Source: Aestuariivita boseongensis
GTDB lineage: Bacteria; Pseudomonadota; Alphaproteobacteria; Rhodobacterales; Rhodobacteraceae
Length of the DNA stretch: 64,000 nt
NCBI RefSeq assembly: GCF_001262635.1
Contig: NZ_JXYH01000008.1
Coordinates: 38,971 to 102,970, forward strand
Reading direction: 5' to 3'
Of this stretch, positions 33,602-41,983 are shown in pieces (position 1 is the stretch's first letter; the number at the start of each line of letters is the position of its first letter). The position numbers were made by a program, and so were the translations under genes. The notes beneath the pieces were generated by a model, which was not told the DNA's origin, ran no database searches, and worked only from the letters and a program-made list of their open reading frames with translations.

Positions 33602-34552
33602 ATGGCCAAAGCCTTCGCCTCCCAAGGCGACATGACCGAAAAGACCATCTCCTTCACCGAAGTGGGCGAGGGGCTTTACGCCTTCACTGCCGAAGGGGAT
33701 CCCAATTCAGGCGTGATCATCGGCGATGACAGCGTCATGATCGTCGAGGCCCAGGCCACCCCGCGGCTTGCGCAAAAGGTCATCGACTGCGTCCGGCAGG
33801 TCACCGACAAGCCGATCACCCATGTGGCGCTGACCCATTACCACGCGGTGCGCGTTCTGGGCGCATCGGCCTTCGGCGCACAGCAGATCATCATGTCGGA
33901 CATGGCCCGCGCCATGGTCGTGGAGCGCGGGCAAGAGGACTGGGACAGCGAGTTCCAACGCTTCCCGCGCCTGTTCCAAGGCCACGAAAGCATCCCCGGC
34001 CTGACCTGGCCAACAACGACCTTCAGCGACACGATGACGGTTTACCTCGGCAACCGCCGGGTCGATCTGATGCATCTCGGCCGCGCCCATACAGCAGGCG
34101 ACATCGTGATCCATGTACCCGATCAGAACGTGATGTTCACCGGCGACATCGTCGAATACCACTCGGCCTGCTATTGCGGGGATGGGCATTTCTCGGACTG
34201 GGGCGACACGCTGGACGAAATCAAGGCGTTCGAGGTCGACGCCATCGCACCCGGCCGCGGCGACGCCCTTGTGGGTCAAGAGATGGTCAACAAGGCCATC
34301 GAAAACACCCGCGATTTCGTTGAAAGCACCTTCCGCCCCGCCGCCCGCGTCGCCGCCCGCAATGGTACGCTGAAAGAGGCATGGGAAGCTGTGCGCGCCG
34401 AATGCGACCCGAAATTCGCCGATTATGCGATCTATGAACACTGCCTGCCCTTCAACGTCGCCCGCGCCTATGACGAAGCGCGCGGCATCGACACCCCCCG
34501 CATCTGGACCGCCCAGCGCGATCTGGACATGTGGGAGGCCCTGCAAGCGTAG
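33602..34552 (+). CDS. Metallo-beta-lactamase-fold protein with degenerate metal motif
   Basis: A 316-residue MBL-fold protein. The motif at residues 78-84 reads THYHAVR: the first two histidines (H79, H81) are kept but the Asp-His pair of the canonical HxHxDH is Val-Arg. The later HLGRAHTAGD histidine and FTGDIVEY aspartate are present. So one metal site may persist while the second is lost. The rest (VEAQATPRLAQKVI, then GRGDALVG) is a standard scaffold. AAAGGA precedes the start. It is embedded in the homogentisate operon, suggesting hydrolysis or detoxification of a pathway product, or a non-hydrolytic role. Confidence 0.75.
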   Translation: MAKAFASQGDMTEKTISFTEVGEGLYAFTAEGDPNSGVIIGDDSVMIVEAQATPRLAQKVIDCVRQVTDKPITHVALTHYHAVRVLGASAFGAQQIIMSDMARAMVVERGQEDWDSEFQRFPRLFQGHESIPGLTWPTTTFSDTMTVYLGNRRVDLMHLGRAHTAGDIVIHVPDQNVMFTGDIVEYHSACYCGDGHFSDWGDTLDEIKAFEVDAIAPGRGDALVGQEMVNKAIENTRDFVESTFRPAARVAARNGTLKEAWEAVRAECDPKFADYAIYEHCLPFNVARAYDEARGIDTPRIWTAQRDLDMWEALQA

Positions 34553-34570
34553 GGCGGGACTTGTCCCGCC
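34553..34570 (+). terminator. Short hairpin after the MBL-fold gene
   Basis: GGCGGGA and TCCCGCC pair around CTTG directly after the stop codon. There is no T-run, and the next gene starts 13 bases later, so it may only modulate read-through. Confidence 0.4.
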
Positions 34571-34583
34571 ACCCCGGAGCACC

Positions 34584-34796
34584 ATGAAACACGCCCCCAC
34601 CAAAGCCGATCTGAAATTCCGCCTCGCCTTCTCCATCGCGGGGCTGGCGATGATGGTGGGGGCGATCCTTTATCGCGGCATGCCCGTCGGCCCCGCGATG
34701 TTCGAGATCCTCGGCATTTCCACCGTCTTTTTCGGCGGCACCGCGATCTGGACGATCCGCAAACTGATCAGGAAAGAGTATTCCGATGGCCTATGA
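34584..34796 (+). CDS. Small membrane protein (70 aa) in the homogentisate operon
   Basis: Two hydrophobic segments (FSIAGLAMMVGAILYRG and ILGISTVFFGGTAIWTI) between basic ends make this a two-helix inner-membrane protein with likely cytoplasmic termini. It overlaps the FAD monooxygenase gene by 11 bases and follows a GGAG site. No family is recognised. Its tight coupling suggests a helper of the monooxygenase or of substrate uptake. Confidence 0.7.
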   Translation: MKHAPTKADLKFRLAFSIAGLAMMVGAILYRGMPVGPAMFEILGISTVFFGGTAIWTIRKLIRKEYSDGL

Positions 34797-36402
34797 CTAC
34801 GCCCCCTACCCCTATGTCCCGCCAAAGGGCCTGACCGAAGCCGAACCGCGCCACCCCGTGGCCATCATCGGCGCGGGGCCGATCGGTCTGGCCATGGCAA
34901 TCGACTTGGCCCAGCGCGGTGTGAAATCGGTTGTGATGGATGACAACAACGTGGTCTCTGTCGGTTCCCGGGCGATCTGCTGGGCCAAGCGGACGCTGGA
35001 AATCTTTGATCGCCTCGGCGTGGGCGAACGGATGCTGGAAAAAGGCGTCACCTGGAAGATCGGCCGCCAGTTTCACGGACATGACGAGGTCTATGCTTTC
35101 GACCTGCTCCCGGAAGACGGACACAAATACCCCGCCTTCATCAACCTGCAGCAATATTATGTCGAAGAATACCTGATCGACCGCGCCCGCGACTTCCCCG
35201 ACATAATCGACCTGCGCTTCAAGAACAACGTGATCGCACATGAGGACAAAGGCGATCACGTCCTGCTGACAGTCGACACGCCCGATGGGGAATACACGCT
35301 TGAAGCTGACTGGTACATCGCCTGCGACGGTGCCGGATCGGCCACGCGCGAACGCATGGGGCTGAGTTTCGAAGGTCAGACCTTCCAGGAACAATTCCTC
35401 ATCGCCGATATCGAGATGGAAGACAGCCCCTTCGGAGATGAGGCTGTGCCGGAACGCTGGTTCTGGTTCGACCCGCCCTTCCACCCGGGCAAATCGGCGC
35501 TTCTGCATATGCAGCCCGACAATATCTACCGCATCGATTTGCAGCTGGACGTGGATGCCGACGCCAAGGAGGAAGCCACCGAAGAAAAGGTCCTGCCGCG
35601 GATCAAGGCCATCGTCGGCGACAAGCCCTTCCGCCTGGACTGGATGAGCGTCTACAAATTCCGCTGCATCAAGCTCGATCAATTCGTGCATGGCCGCGTG
35701 ATCTTTGTGGGTGACAGTGCCCATGTGGTCTCTCCATTCGGGGCGCGCGGCGGCAATGGCGGCATTCAGGATGTGGACAATCTGGGCTGGAAACTGGCTG
35801 CAGTTCTGCAGGGCGAAGCGGATGAAGGGCTGATCGGCACCTATCACGACGAACGCAGCCACGGCTCGGCAGAGAACATCCTGAATTCCTCCCGCGCCAC
35901 CAACTTCATGACCCCGAAAACCCCGATCGAGGCACTATTCCGCTCCGAGGCGCTGCGCCTTGCCCATGACCAGCCCTTTGCACAGAAGCTGCTGAATTCC
36001 GGCAGGCTGTCCGTGCCCTGTTCGCTGGAAGGGTTCGATCTGCAAACCCCAGGCACCGCGCAAATCGCGCCGGGCCGGCCAGCGGTCGACGCACCCCTGT
36101 CGGGTCCCGATGGCGACACCTGGCTGATCGAAGAGGTGCAGGGCCAGTTCACCCTGGTGGGCTTCGGCGATGTAACTCTGCCCCAGATTGCGGGCCTGAA
36201 ACGCATCGGCATCAACCAGCGTGCCGATTATCCCTGCTTCACCGCCAAGGCTAACCACGCGATGCGCCGCTATGGCGCTGATATCGCCTATCTCTTCCGC
36301 CCCGATGGCCATGTCTGCGCAGTCTTCAAGAAACCCAGCCAGGCCGAGGTGCAAAACGCCATGGACCGCGCCATGGCTCAAAGCTCAGAGGATGCCGCAT
36401 GA
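34786..36402 (+). CDS. FAD-dependent aromatic monooxygenase (flavoprotein hydroxylase)
   Basis: A 538-residue class A flavoprotein hydroxylase. The dinucleotide-binding GAGPIG motif is at residues 29-34, the DG motif is in YIACDGAGSATRE, and the FAD ribityl motif is VIFVGDSAHVVSPFGARGGN. The thioredoxin-like C-terminal extension of the MhpA branch is present. Such enzymes hydroxylate phenols with NAD(P)H and O2. Given its neighbours it could form homogentisate, or a precursor, from a hydroxyphenylacetate; this is inference. DUF2783 and maiA genes follow without gaps. Confidence 0.8.
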   Translation: MAYDYAPYPYVPPKGLTEAEPRHPVAIIGAGPIGLAMAIDLAQRGVKSVVMDDNNVVSVGSRAICWAKRTLEIFDRLGVGERMLEKGVTWKIGRQFHGHDEVYAFDLLPEDGHKYPAFINLQQYYVEEYLIDRARDFPDIIDLRFKNNVIAHEDKGDHVLLTVDTPDGEYTLEADWYIACDGAGSATRERMGLSFEGQTFQEQFLIADIEMEDSPFGDEAVPERWFWFDPPFHPGKSALLHMQPDNIYRIDLQLDVDADAKEEATEEKVLPRIKAIVGDKPFRLDWMSVYKFRCIKLDQFVHGRVIFVGDSAHVVSPFGARGGNGGIQDVDNLGWKLAAVLQGEADEGLIGTYHDERSHGSAENILNSSRATNFMTPKTPIEALFRSEALRLAHDQPFAQKLLNSGRLSVPCSLEGFDLQTPGTAQIAPGRPAVDAPLSGPDGDTWLIEEVQGQFTLVGFGDVTLPQIAGLKRIGINQRADYPCFTAKANHAMRRYGADIAYLFRPDGHVCAVFKKPSQAEVQNAMDRAMAQSSEDAA

Positions 36403-36596
36403 CCATCTACCCCGACCGCCTCAGCCCCAATCAGGACGATTTCTATAACCAGCTGATGGACGCCCATGACGGCCTGACCGAGGCCGAAAGCCACGCGCTC
36501 AACGCGCGGCTGGTGCTGATTATGGCCAACCAGATCGGCGATCCCGGCATCCTGAAAGACCTGATCGACACCGCACGAGGCTATGCGCATGTCTGA
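36399..36596 (+). CDS. DUF2783 domain protein (65 aa)
   Basis: A 65-residue, mostly helical protein with the family motif LSPNQDDFYNQLMDAHDGLT and NARLVLIMANQIGD. It overlaps the monooxygenase stop by 4 bases (ATGA) and maiA by 8 bases. DUF2783 proteins are often found directly after this type of flavin monooxygenase, so it may be a small accessory or coupling protein. No catalytic residues are evident. Confidence 0.75.
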   Translation: MTIYPDRLSPNQDDFYNQLMDAHDGLTEAESHALNARLVLIMANQIGDPGILKDLIDTARGYAHV

Positions 36597-37221
36597 GATC
36601 ACGCTTTATGATTTCTGGCGCTCTTCGGCCAGCTACCGGCTCCGCATCGCACTGAACCTCGCGGGCCTGACCTACACACAAATCCCCGTCGATCTGCCCA
36701 CGAAACAGCACAAGACGCCGGAACATCTGGCGCGCAACCCGCAAGGCTTTGTCCCCGTTCTGGATATCGACGGGTTGCGCCTGACCCAATCGCTGGCGAT
36801 CCTCGATTATCTCGACCAGACCCGCGATCTGGGTCTTCTGCCCAAAGACCCCGCCGCACGCGCGAAAATGCAGGCGCTGGCCCATTCCATCGCGGTCGAT
36901 ATCCACCCTGTCTGCAATCTGCAGGTCGCAGCCTATGCGGTTGAAATCACCGGGCGGGAAGAGGTGCGCGCAGAATGGATGCGCCGGTTCATCCGCCCCG
37001 GCATGGTGGCTTTCGAAGACCTGCTCAGCGCCTATGCCCAAACGCCTTTTGCATGTGGGGATGCGCCAAGCCTCGTCGATATCTGCCTCATGCCCCAAGT
37101 CTATAACGCCCGCCGCTGGGGCGCGGAAATCGCAGATCTTCCGCATACCATGGCCGCCGTCACCGCCTGCGAGGCGCACCCGGCCTTCCAGGCGGCACAC
37201 CCGGATCAGCACCAGCCCTGA
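36589..37221 (+). CDS. maiA: Maleylacetoacetate isomerase (zeta-class GST)
   Basis: A 210-residue zeta-class GST that isomerises maleylacetoacetate to fumarylacetoacetate with glutathione. The active-site motif SSASYRLRIALNL is the zeta SSCSxRVRIAL motif with the cysteine as alanine; the catalytic serine and arginine are kept. The C-terminal domain has DIHPVCNLQV, also typical. I take the ATG at 36589, since GAGG is placed well for it; one at 36583 is too near the site. It completes hmgA-maiA-fahA. Confidence 0.92.
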   Translation: MSEITLYDFWRSSASYRLRIALNLAGLTYTQIPVDLPTKQHKTPEHLARNPQGFVPVLDIDGLRLTQSLAILDYLDQTRDLGLLPKDPAARAKMQALAHSIAVDIHPVCNLQVAAYAVEITGREEVRAEWMRRFIRPGMVAFEDLLSAYAQTPFACGDAPSLVDICLMPQVYNARRWGAEIADLPHTMAAVTACEAHPAFQAAHPDQHQP

Positions 37222-37246
37222 TCTTCTTCTCTTTCCAAATACCGGC
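37221..37246 (+). repeat. Post-stop motif copy C after maiA
   Basis: ATCTTCTTCTCTTTCCAA then ATACCGGC, sharing its first base with the maiA stop codon. A perfect hairpin (37253-37271) follows. Confidence 0.65.
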
Positions 37247-37252
37247 GGGGGT

Positions 37253-37271
37253 CTGGGGGCAGAGCCCCCAG
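37253..37271 (+). terminator. Hairpin downstream of maiA
   Basis: CTGGGGGC and GCCCCCAG pair around AGA. It follows motif copy C at 6 bases and is the likely 3' end of the homogentisate operon. Confidence 0.6.
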
Positions 37272-37300
37272 CATCACAAAAAGAATGCGCCGCAGGCGCG

Positions 37301-37696
37301 CTATTTGGCAGCGGCCCAGACCTCCACCTCGACCTTGAACTCGGGGCGGGTAAAGCCCGACACGATCACCAGCGTGGACGAGGGCAGCCGATCATCCGGC
37401 ACCTCAGCCAGAAACGCATCACGTGCACGCATATATCCCTGCATATGCGCGCGGTCGGTGACATAGGCCGACACATGCACCACATCCGCAGCGCCCATCC
37501 CGGCCTCTGCCAGTATGGCCATGATATTGCCAAAGCAGATCTGCGCCTGATCAAAAGGATCATCCGGCACCGTCCCGTCCACGGCTAGACCCAGCTGACC
37601 CGATGTGCGCACCCAGCGCGCGCCCTGGGGCACCTCCACCCCGTGGGAATAACGAGCGAAAGGTGCGGCGATGCTGGGAGGGTTCAAGGGCTGCAT
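37301..37696 (-). CDS. RidA-family protein lacking the catalytic arginine
   Basis: A 131-residue YjgF/YER057c/UK114 fold. The start at 37696 gives MQPLNPPSIAAPFARYSHGV; a GGAG lies 9 bases upstream. The family motifs are GARWVRTSGQLG, FDQAQICFGNIMAIL and VIVSGFTRPEFKVEVE. The arginine of the RidA active site (PAR before the beta-strand) is replaced, as the segment reads DRLPSSTLVIV. It is therefore unlikely to be a canonical 2-aminoacrylate deaminase. Such members often belong to catabolic clusters. It is convergent with maiA. Confidence 0.8.
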   Translation of the reverse strand: MQPLNPPSIAAPFARYSHGVEVPQGARWVRTSGQLGLAVDGTVPDDPFDQAQICFGNIMAILAEAGMGAADVVHVSAYVTDRAHMQGYMRARDAFLAEVPDDRLPSSTLVIVSGFTRPEFKVEVEVWAAAK

Positions 37697-37981
37697 TGGG
37701 AAGGCTCCGGATTTTGGACTGGGCGCAGTCTTGCCCCAATCGCCAATCATTGGAAGGGTTCGGGCAAATCTCTGGCGCAGATTGATTTCTCAAGACCATG
37801 CAATGACCGCTTCCCGACGGGAAACGTGATGACACCGTGTGTGGTTTTGATGAGCCGCCGGCAAAAGCAAGAGTCCAGCTACGGGGCAGGACGCCGGACG
37901 GTTCCGTCCAAGACGTCAGACCATTATGAACTATCGCGTCCTCAGACTTGATACTCAATCGGATGGTAAGGCATCCCGGCC

Positions 37982-38320
37982 ATGACGATCACCATCCGCT
38001 CCATTCATCCACGTTTCAGCGCCGAGGTCGACGGCTTTGGCCTGGCCCGCATCGAAGACATCTCCTGCCCCGCGAAACGCGATCTGTCCAAGCAGTATAC
38101 GCTCCCTCAGGACGAATATGTCTTTTCTCACACATGGAATGTCGGTGACGTGCTACTATGGGACCAACGCGCCGTCTTGCATCGTGCAACCCCTTGGAAT
38201 TACGATGAACCCCGGAAGCTGACCAGCTTATGCGTGACTGCACTATCGTCAGACGGGCTGGATAGCATGCGAATGGGGGAGTTCTCAGCGCCTGAACATG
38301 GCCTGCGCCGTGATCGGTGA
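37982..38320 (+). pseudogene. TauD/TfdA dioxygenase remnant with large internal deletion
   Basis: The 112-residue frame starts like a TauD/TfdA alpha-ketoglutarate dioxygenase (MTITIRSIHPRFSAEVDGFGLARIEDI) and jumps directly to the family C-terminus (FSHTWNVGDVLLWDQRAVLH, then RATPWNYDEPRKLTSL). About 160-180 residues of the middle, including the HxD iron ligands, are missing. The distal His and Arg remain. The open frame across the join suggests an in-frame deletion followed by decay. The 37697-37981 gap before it shows no other gene. Catalysis is not expected. Confidence 0.75.
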
Positions 38321-38386
38321 AAAACGATAACACACCATAAGAAGCCGGGCGTTCAGCCCGCCACATATCCAACAGAGAGGAAGACA

Positions 38387-40045
38387 ATGACCTTTACCAC
38401 ACGCACCGGCAAACCCCTGCCGAAAGAGATCGTCGACAGCGCCGCAAAGGTCGGCAATGACCCGGTCAACCGCCGGGAGTTCCTGGCCCTGGCCAGCGCC
38501 TTCGGCGCGACGGCGGCAACGGCCTATTCGATGATCGGCATGGCGGCGCCCGCAAAAGCGGCGGCGCACAAGATGGGCGGCACCGTGCGCATCCAGCAGG
38601 AAGTGCGCGCGCTGAAAGACCCGCGCACCTATGACTGGTCGCAGATCGCGAACTTCAGCCGCGGCTGGCTGGAATATCTGGTCAGCTATGAAAATGACGG
38701 CACCTTCCAGCCCTCGCTTCTGGAAAGCTGGGAGATCAACGACAACGCGACCGAATACACGCTGAAAGTCCGTCAGGGCGTGAAGTGGAACAACGGCGAC
38801 GACTTCACCGCCGAGGATGTTGCACGCAACATTGCCGGCTGGTGCGAAAAGGATGTCGAGGGCAACTCGATGGCGGGCCGGATGGCAACGCTGATCGACG
38901 AAAACACCGGCAAGGCGATCGACGGCGCGATCCAGGTGGTCGACAGCCACACCGTGAAGCTGATGCTGCCCAAGCCAGACATCTCGCTGATCCCCGGCAT
39001 GGCGGATTATCCGGCGGCGATCGTTCACAGCTCGTTCGACCCCGACACGATGCTAGACAACCCGATCGGCACCGGCCCCTACCTGCCGGAGTCGCTGGAG
39101 GTTGGCGTGCGCGGCGTTCTGGTGCGCAACGAAGGCCACACCTGGTGGAACGCAGGCAATGGCGCCTATCTGGACCGGATCGAGTTCATCGACTTCGGCA
39201 CCGATCCGTCGGCCTGGGTTGCCGCGGCTGAGGCTGACGAGGTCGACATGCTTTATTCCGTCGATGGCGATTTCATCGACATCATGGGCGCACAGGATGG
39301 CTGGACCCAGCACGAGATCGTGACGGCAGCCACCATCGTGATCCGTCCAAACCAGCTGGCCGAAGTGAACGGCATGAAGCCTTATGCCGACGCGCGCGTC
39401 CGCAAGGCGATCCAGCTGGCGGTCGACAACGAAGTGCTGCTTGAACTGGGCTATGGCGGTCGCGGCATCACTGCCGAAAACCACCATGTCGCGCCGGTGC
39501 ACCCCGAGTATGCCGAACTGCCCCCGCTGGAGCATGATCCCGCAGCCGCCAAGGCGCTGCTGGAAGAAGCCGGCATGGCCGATTTCGAATTCGAGCTGCT
39601 GTCGATCGACGATGCCTGGCGCAAGGACACCACCGACGCGGTGGCGGCCCAGCTGCGCGACGCAGGCTTCAACGTGACACGGACAGTTCTGCCTGGCTCG
39701 ACCTTCTGGAACGATTGGGCCAAGTACCCCTTCAGCTCGACCAACTGGAACCACCGCCCGCTGGGCGTTCAGATCTGGGCGCTGGCCTATCGCACGGGCG
39801 AGGCGTGGAACGAATTCGGCTATTCCAACCCCGATTTCGACGCCGTGCTTGAGCAGGCGCTGGCTGTGGCCGATGTGGACAAACGCCGCGAGCTGATGGC
39901 CGTGGGCGAAAAGATCCTGCAGGATGATGGTGTGACGATCCAGCCTTACTGGCGGTCGCTTTACAACCACACCAAGGACAACCTTGTCGGTGGTGGTCAC
40001 CACATCTCGTTCGAGATCCGGCCGGCCGAACTGGCCTGGACCTGA
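38387..40045 (+). CDS. ABC-transporter substrate-binding protein, family 5, Tat-exported
   Basis: A 552-residue periplasmic solute-binding protein of the peptide/nickel family. The twin-arginine signal is [20 protein letters not shown], followed by an [14 protein letters not shown] cleavage region. The fold marks are [40 protein letters not shown] and [14 protein letters not shown]. No permease or ATPase genes are nearby, so it is an orphan that must use a transporter encoded elsewhere. AGAGAGGAAG precedes the ATG. A strong terminator follows. Ligand is probably a peptide or an opine-like compound. Confidence 0.88.
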   Translation: MTFTTRTGKPLPKEIVDSAAKVGNDPVNRREFLALASAFGATAATAYSMIGMAAPAKAAAHKMGGTVRIQQEVRALKDPRTYDWSQIANFSRGWLEYLVSYENDGTFQPSLLESWEINDNATEYTLKVRQGVKWNNGDDFTAEDVARNIAGWCEKDVEGNSMAGRMATLIDENTGKAIDGAIQVVDSHTVKLMLPKPDISLIPGMADYPAAIVHSSFDPDTMLDNPIGTGPYLPESLEVGVRGVLVRNEGHTWWNAGNGAYLDRIEFIDFGTDPSAWVAAAEADEVDMLYSVDGDFIDIMGAQDGWTQHEIVTAATIVIRPNQLAEVNGMKPYADARVRKAIQLAVDNEVLLELGYGGRGITAENHHVAPVHPEYAELPPLEHDPAAAKALLEEAGMADFEFELLSIDDAWRKDTTDAVAAQLRDAGFNVTRTVLPGSTFWNDWAKYPFSSTNWNHRPLGVQIWALAYRTGEAWNEFGYSNPDFDAVLEQALAVADVDKRRELMAVGEKILQDDGVTIQPYWRSLYNHTKDNLVGGGHHISFEIRPAELAWT

Positions 40046-40060
40046 TCCAAGACACCACAG

Positions 40061-40087
40061 GGGCCGCTGGAAACAGCGGCCCTTTTT
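40061..40087 (+). terminator. Intrinsic terminator after the substrate-binding protein gene
   Basis: GGGCCGCTG and CAGCGGCCC pair around a GAAA tetraloop, followed by TTTTT. Confidence 0.9.
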
Positions 40088-40110
40088 CTGTCTGACGCAA
40101 AGTTGTTTTT

Positions 40111-40602
40111 ATGTTCGAAACCGTTGTTCTGATCGCCCAAACCGTTTCTGTCGCTGCGATCGCCGCCTGGCTGGCCACAGGCCTTTACGACAACATCCGC
40201 TATCCCGAGAACAACGCGCTCTACACCGCGCAGGTCATGTCGATGGAGCGGATGCAGCTTGAATACCCGGCCGAATTCTCCCGCGTGGCTCATCGCGCTG
40301 TGACCAACCGAAACCTGCAAAGGCTGGCCTTTCGGGTCGTCGTGCTGGCCGAGCTGATCGCGACCATCATGCTGATCGCCGGTGTTGTGGCGCTTCTCAT
40401 GGCGCTGGCAGGGACCGGCAGTGTCGAAATGGGGCGCAGCCTTGCCCTGATCGGAGCAATGCTTTTCACCGCCGTATGGGCCGGCTTTCTGATCATCGGC
40501 AATTACTTTTGTTATTGGTTTTGCCACGAAGGCGGGCAGAATACCCATTACCAGATGACCCTTTGGGGCACGGCGAACATGATTTTCTTGGCGGTGGCAT
40601 AG
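40111..40602 (+). CDS. DUF2165 family membrane protein
   Basis: A 163-residue integral membrane protein with four hydrophobic segments: residues 1-25, 72-95, 108-130 and 140-160. The DNIRYPENNALYTAQVMSME loop after the first helix and the IIGNYFCYWFCHEGGQNTHYQMT loop are the marks of DUF2165. Function unknown. It is 3 bases before the ureohydrolase gene, so the two are almost surely one transcript; a transport or sensing partner is possible. Confidence 0.78.
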   Translation: MFETVVLIAQTVSVAAIAAWLATGLYDNIRYPENNALYTAQVMSMERMQLEYPAEFSRVAHRAVTNRNLQRLAFRVVVLAELIATIMLIAGVVALLMALAGTGSVEMGRSLALIGAMLFTAVWAGFLIIGNYFCYWFCHEGGQNTHYQMTLWGTANMIFLAVA

Positions 40603-40605
40603 ACA

Positions 40606-41559
40606 ATGGCAGGGCATGGATATGAGGGCGGGCGGCTGAACCTGCCCTTCGTGGGGATCTGCACCTTTGGCAAATACCCTTATGTGGACGATTGGAACGC
40701 AATAGACGCCGATGTCGCCGTAATGGGCGCGCCATTTGATGGCGGTACACAATGGCGATCGGGCGCGCGCATGGGGCCGCGCGCGGTGCGCGAGGCCTCA
40801 ACGTTGTTTTCCTTTGGTCATGCCGGTGCCTATGATTTCGAGGATGATGTCACCTATCTGGATCCCGCCAAGGTCAGCATTGTCGATATTGGTGACGCGG
40901 ATATCATCCATACCGATACGATGCGCAGCCACGCCAATATCGAAACAGGCGTGCGCAAGATCCTTGCCGCGAACGCGATGCCCGTGGTGATTGGCGGCGA
41001 TCATTCCATCAATATTCCCTGCATAAATGCCTTTGACGATCAGGATCCGATCCACGTGATCCAGATTGACGCCCATCTGGATTTCGTCGACGAACGCCAC
41101 GGTGTGCGCTTTGGCCACGGCAACCCGATGCGGCGCGCGGCAGAGAAACCTTATGTCACCGGGCTGACGCAAATCGGGATCCGAAATGTGTCGTCCACGG
41201 CCAGGGAAGGCTATGACGACGCGCGCAGGATGGGGTCGGACATCCAGTCGGTGCGCCATGTCCGCACCATGGGAACCGAGGCGATGCTGCGCCGCATTCC
41301 CGCCGGGCAGCGGTATTACCTGACCATCGACATTGATGCTTTCGATCCCTCCATCGCACCGGGCACCGGCACGCCCAGCCATGGCGGGTTTCTGTATTAC
41401 GAAGTGCTGGAGCTCATCGACGGCATCGCCCAGCGCGGGGATATCGTGGGGCTCGACCTGGTCGAGGTTGCGCCGGATTACGACCCGACCGGCAGCACTT
41501 CGATCCTGGCAGCGCAGGTTCTGATGAACACGATCGGCCGGATCATGCATCACCGCTGA
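40606..41559 (+). CDS. speB: Agmatinase/ureohydrolase family enzyme
   Basis: A 317-residue binuclear manganese ureohydrolase. The metal ligands are present in VVIGGDHSINI, VIQIDAHLDFVDE and LTIDIDAFDPSIAPGTGTP. The overall family is arginase/agmatinase/guanidinobutyrase; the N-terminal PFVGICTFGKYPYV and the GTPSHGGF ending of the third motif favour agmatinase or a guanidino-acid hydrolase over arginase. The products would be urea and an amine. Its pairing with DUF2165 and nearness of an orphan substrate-binding protein suggest uptake and use of guanidino compounds. Confidence 0.85.
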   Translation: MAGHGYEGGRLNLPFVGICTFGKYPYVDDWNAIDADVAVMGAPFDGGTQWRSGARMGPRAVREASTLFSFGHAGAYDFEDDVTYLDPAKVSIVDIGDADIIHTDTMRSHANIETGVRKILAANAMPVVIGGDHSINIPCINAFDDQDPIHVIQIDAHLDFVDERHGVRFGHGNPMRRAAEKPYVTGLTQIGIRNVSSTAREGYDDARRMGSDIQSVRHVRTMGTEAMLRRIPAGQRYYLTIDIDAFDPSIAPGTGTPSHGGFLYYEVLELIDGIAQRGDIVGLDLVEVAPDYDPTGSTSILAAQVLMNTIGRIMHHR

Positions 41560-41646
41560 GCCGCGCACAGTTCCTGTTCGCCCATGTGCATGGCGTGCCG
41601 GCGTTTTGGGGTCTAGCGTGATGCTGGGAACGGAAGGAATACCATC

Positions 41647-41979
41647 ATGGACCAGATCCACAGCTATCATGCGCATGTCTACTTCGATGAGAACACCGTC
41701 GATCAGGCCCGCAGCCTGTGCGAGACGGTCGCCCGTACCTTCAAGGCCGATATGGGGCGCGTGCATGAACGCTGCGTCGGGCCGCATCCGATGTGGTCAT
41801 GCCAGCTGGCTTTTGCACCGGACCAGTTTCAGCACATCGTGCCCTGGCTGGCGCTGAACCGGGACGGGTTGACCGTCTTCATCCACCCGGAAACCGGGAA
41901 TGAGTTGAAAGACCATCGCGACCGGGCGATCTGGATGGGGTCGATGCCCAAGCTGAAGCTTGAGATGTTCGAGGGCTGA
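41647..41979 (+). CDS. DOPA 4,5-dioxygenase family protein
   Basis: A 110-residue member of the small DOPA-dioxygenase family. Metal-binding histidines are visible in YHAHVYFDEN, VGPHPMWSCQ and VFIHPETGNELKDHRDRAIW. Characterised relatives open catechol rings extradiol-wise, for example DOPA in betalain formation. AAGGAA precedes the start. The bacterial substrate is unknown. Gene content nearby does not explain it. Confidence 0.82.
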   Translation: MDQIHSYHAHVYFDENTVDQARSLCETVARTFKADMGRVHERCVGPHPMWSCQLAFAPDQFQHIVPWLALNRDGLTVFIHPETGNELKDHRDRAIWMGSMPKLKLEMFEG

Positions 41980-41983
41980 TAGG

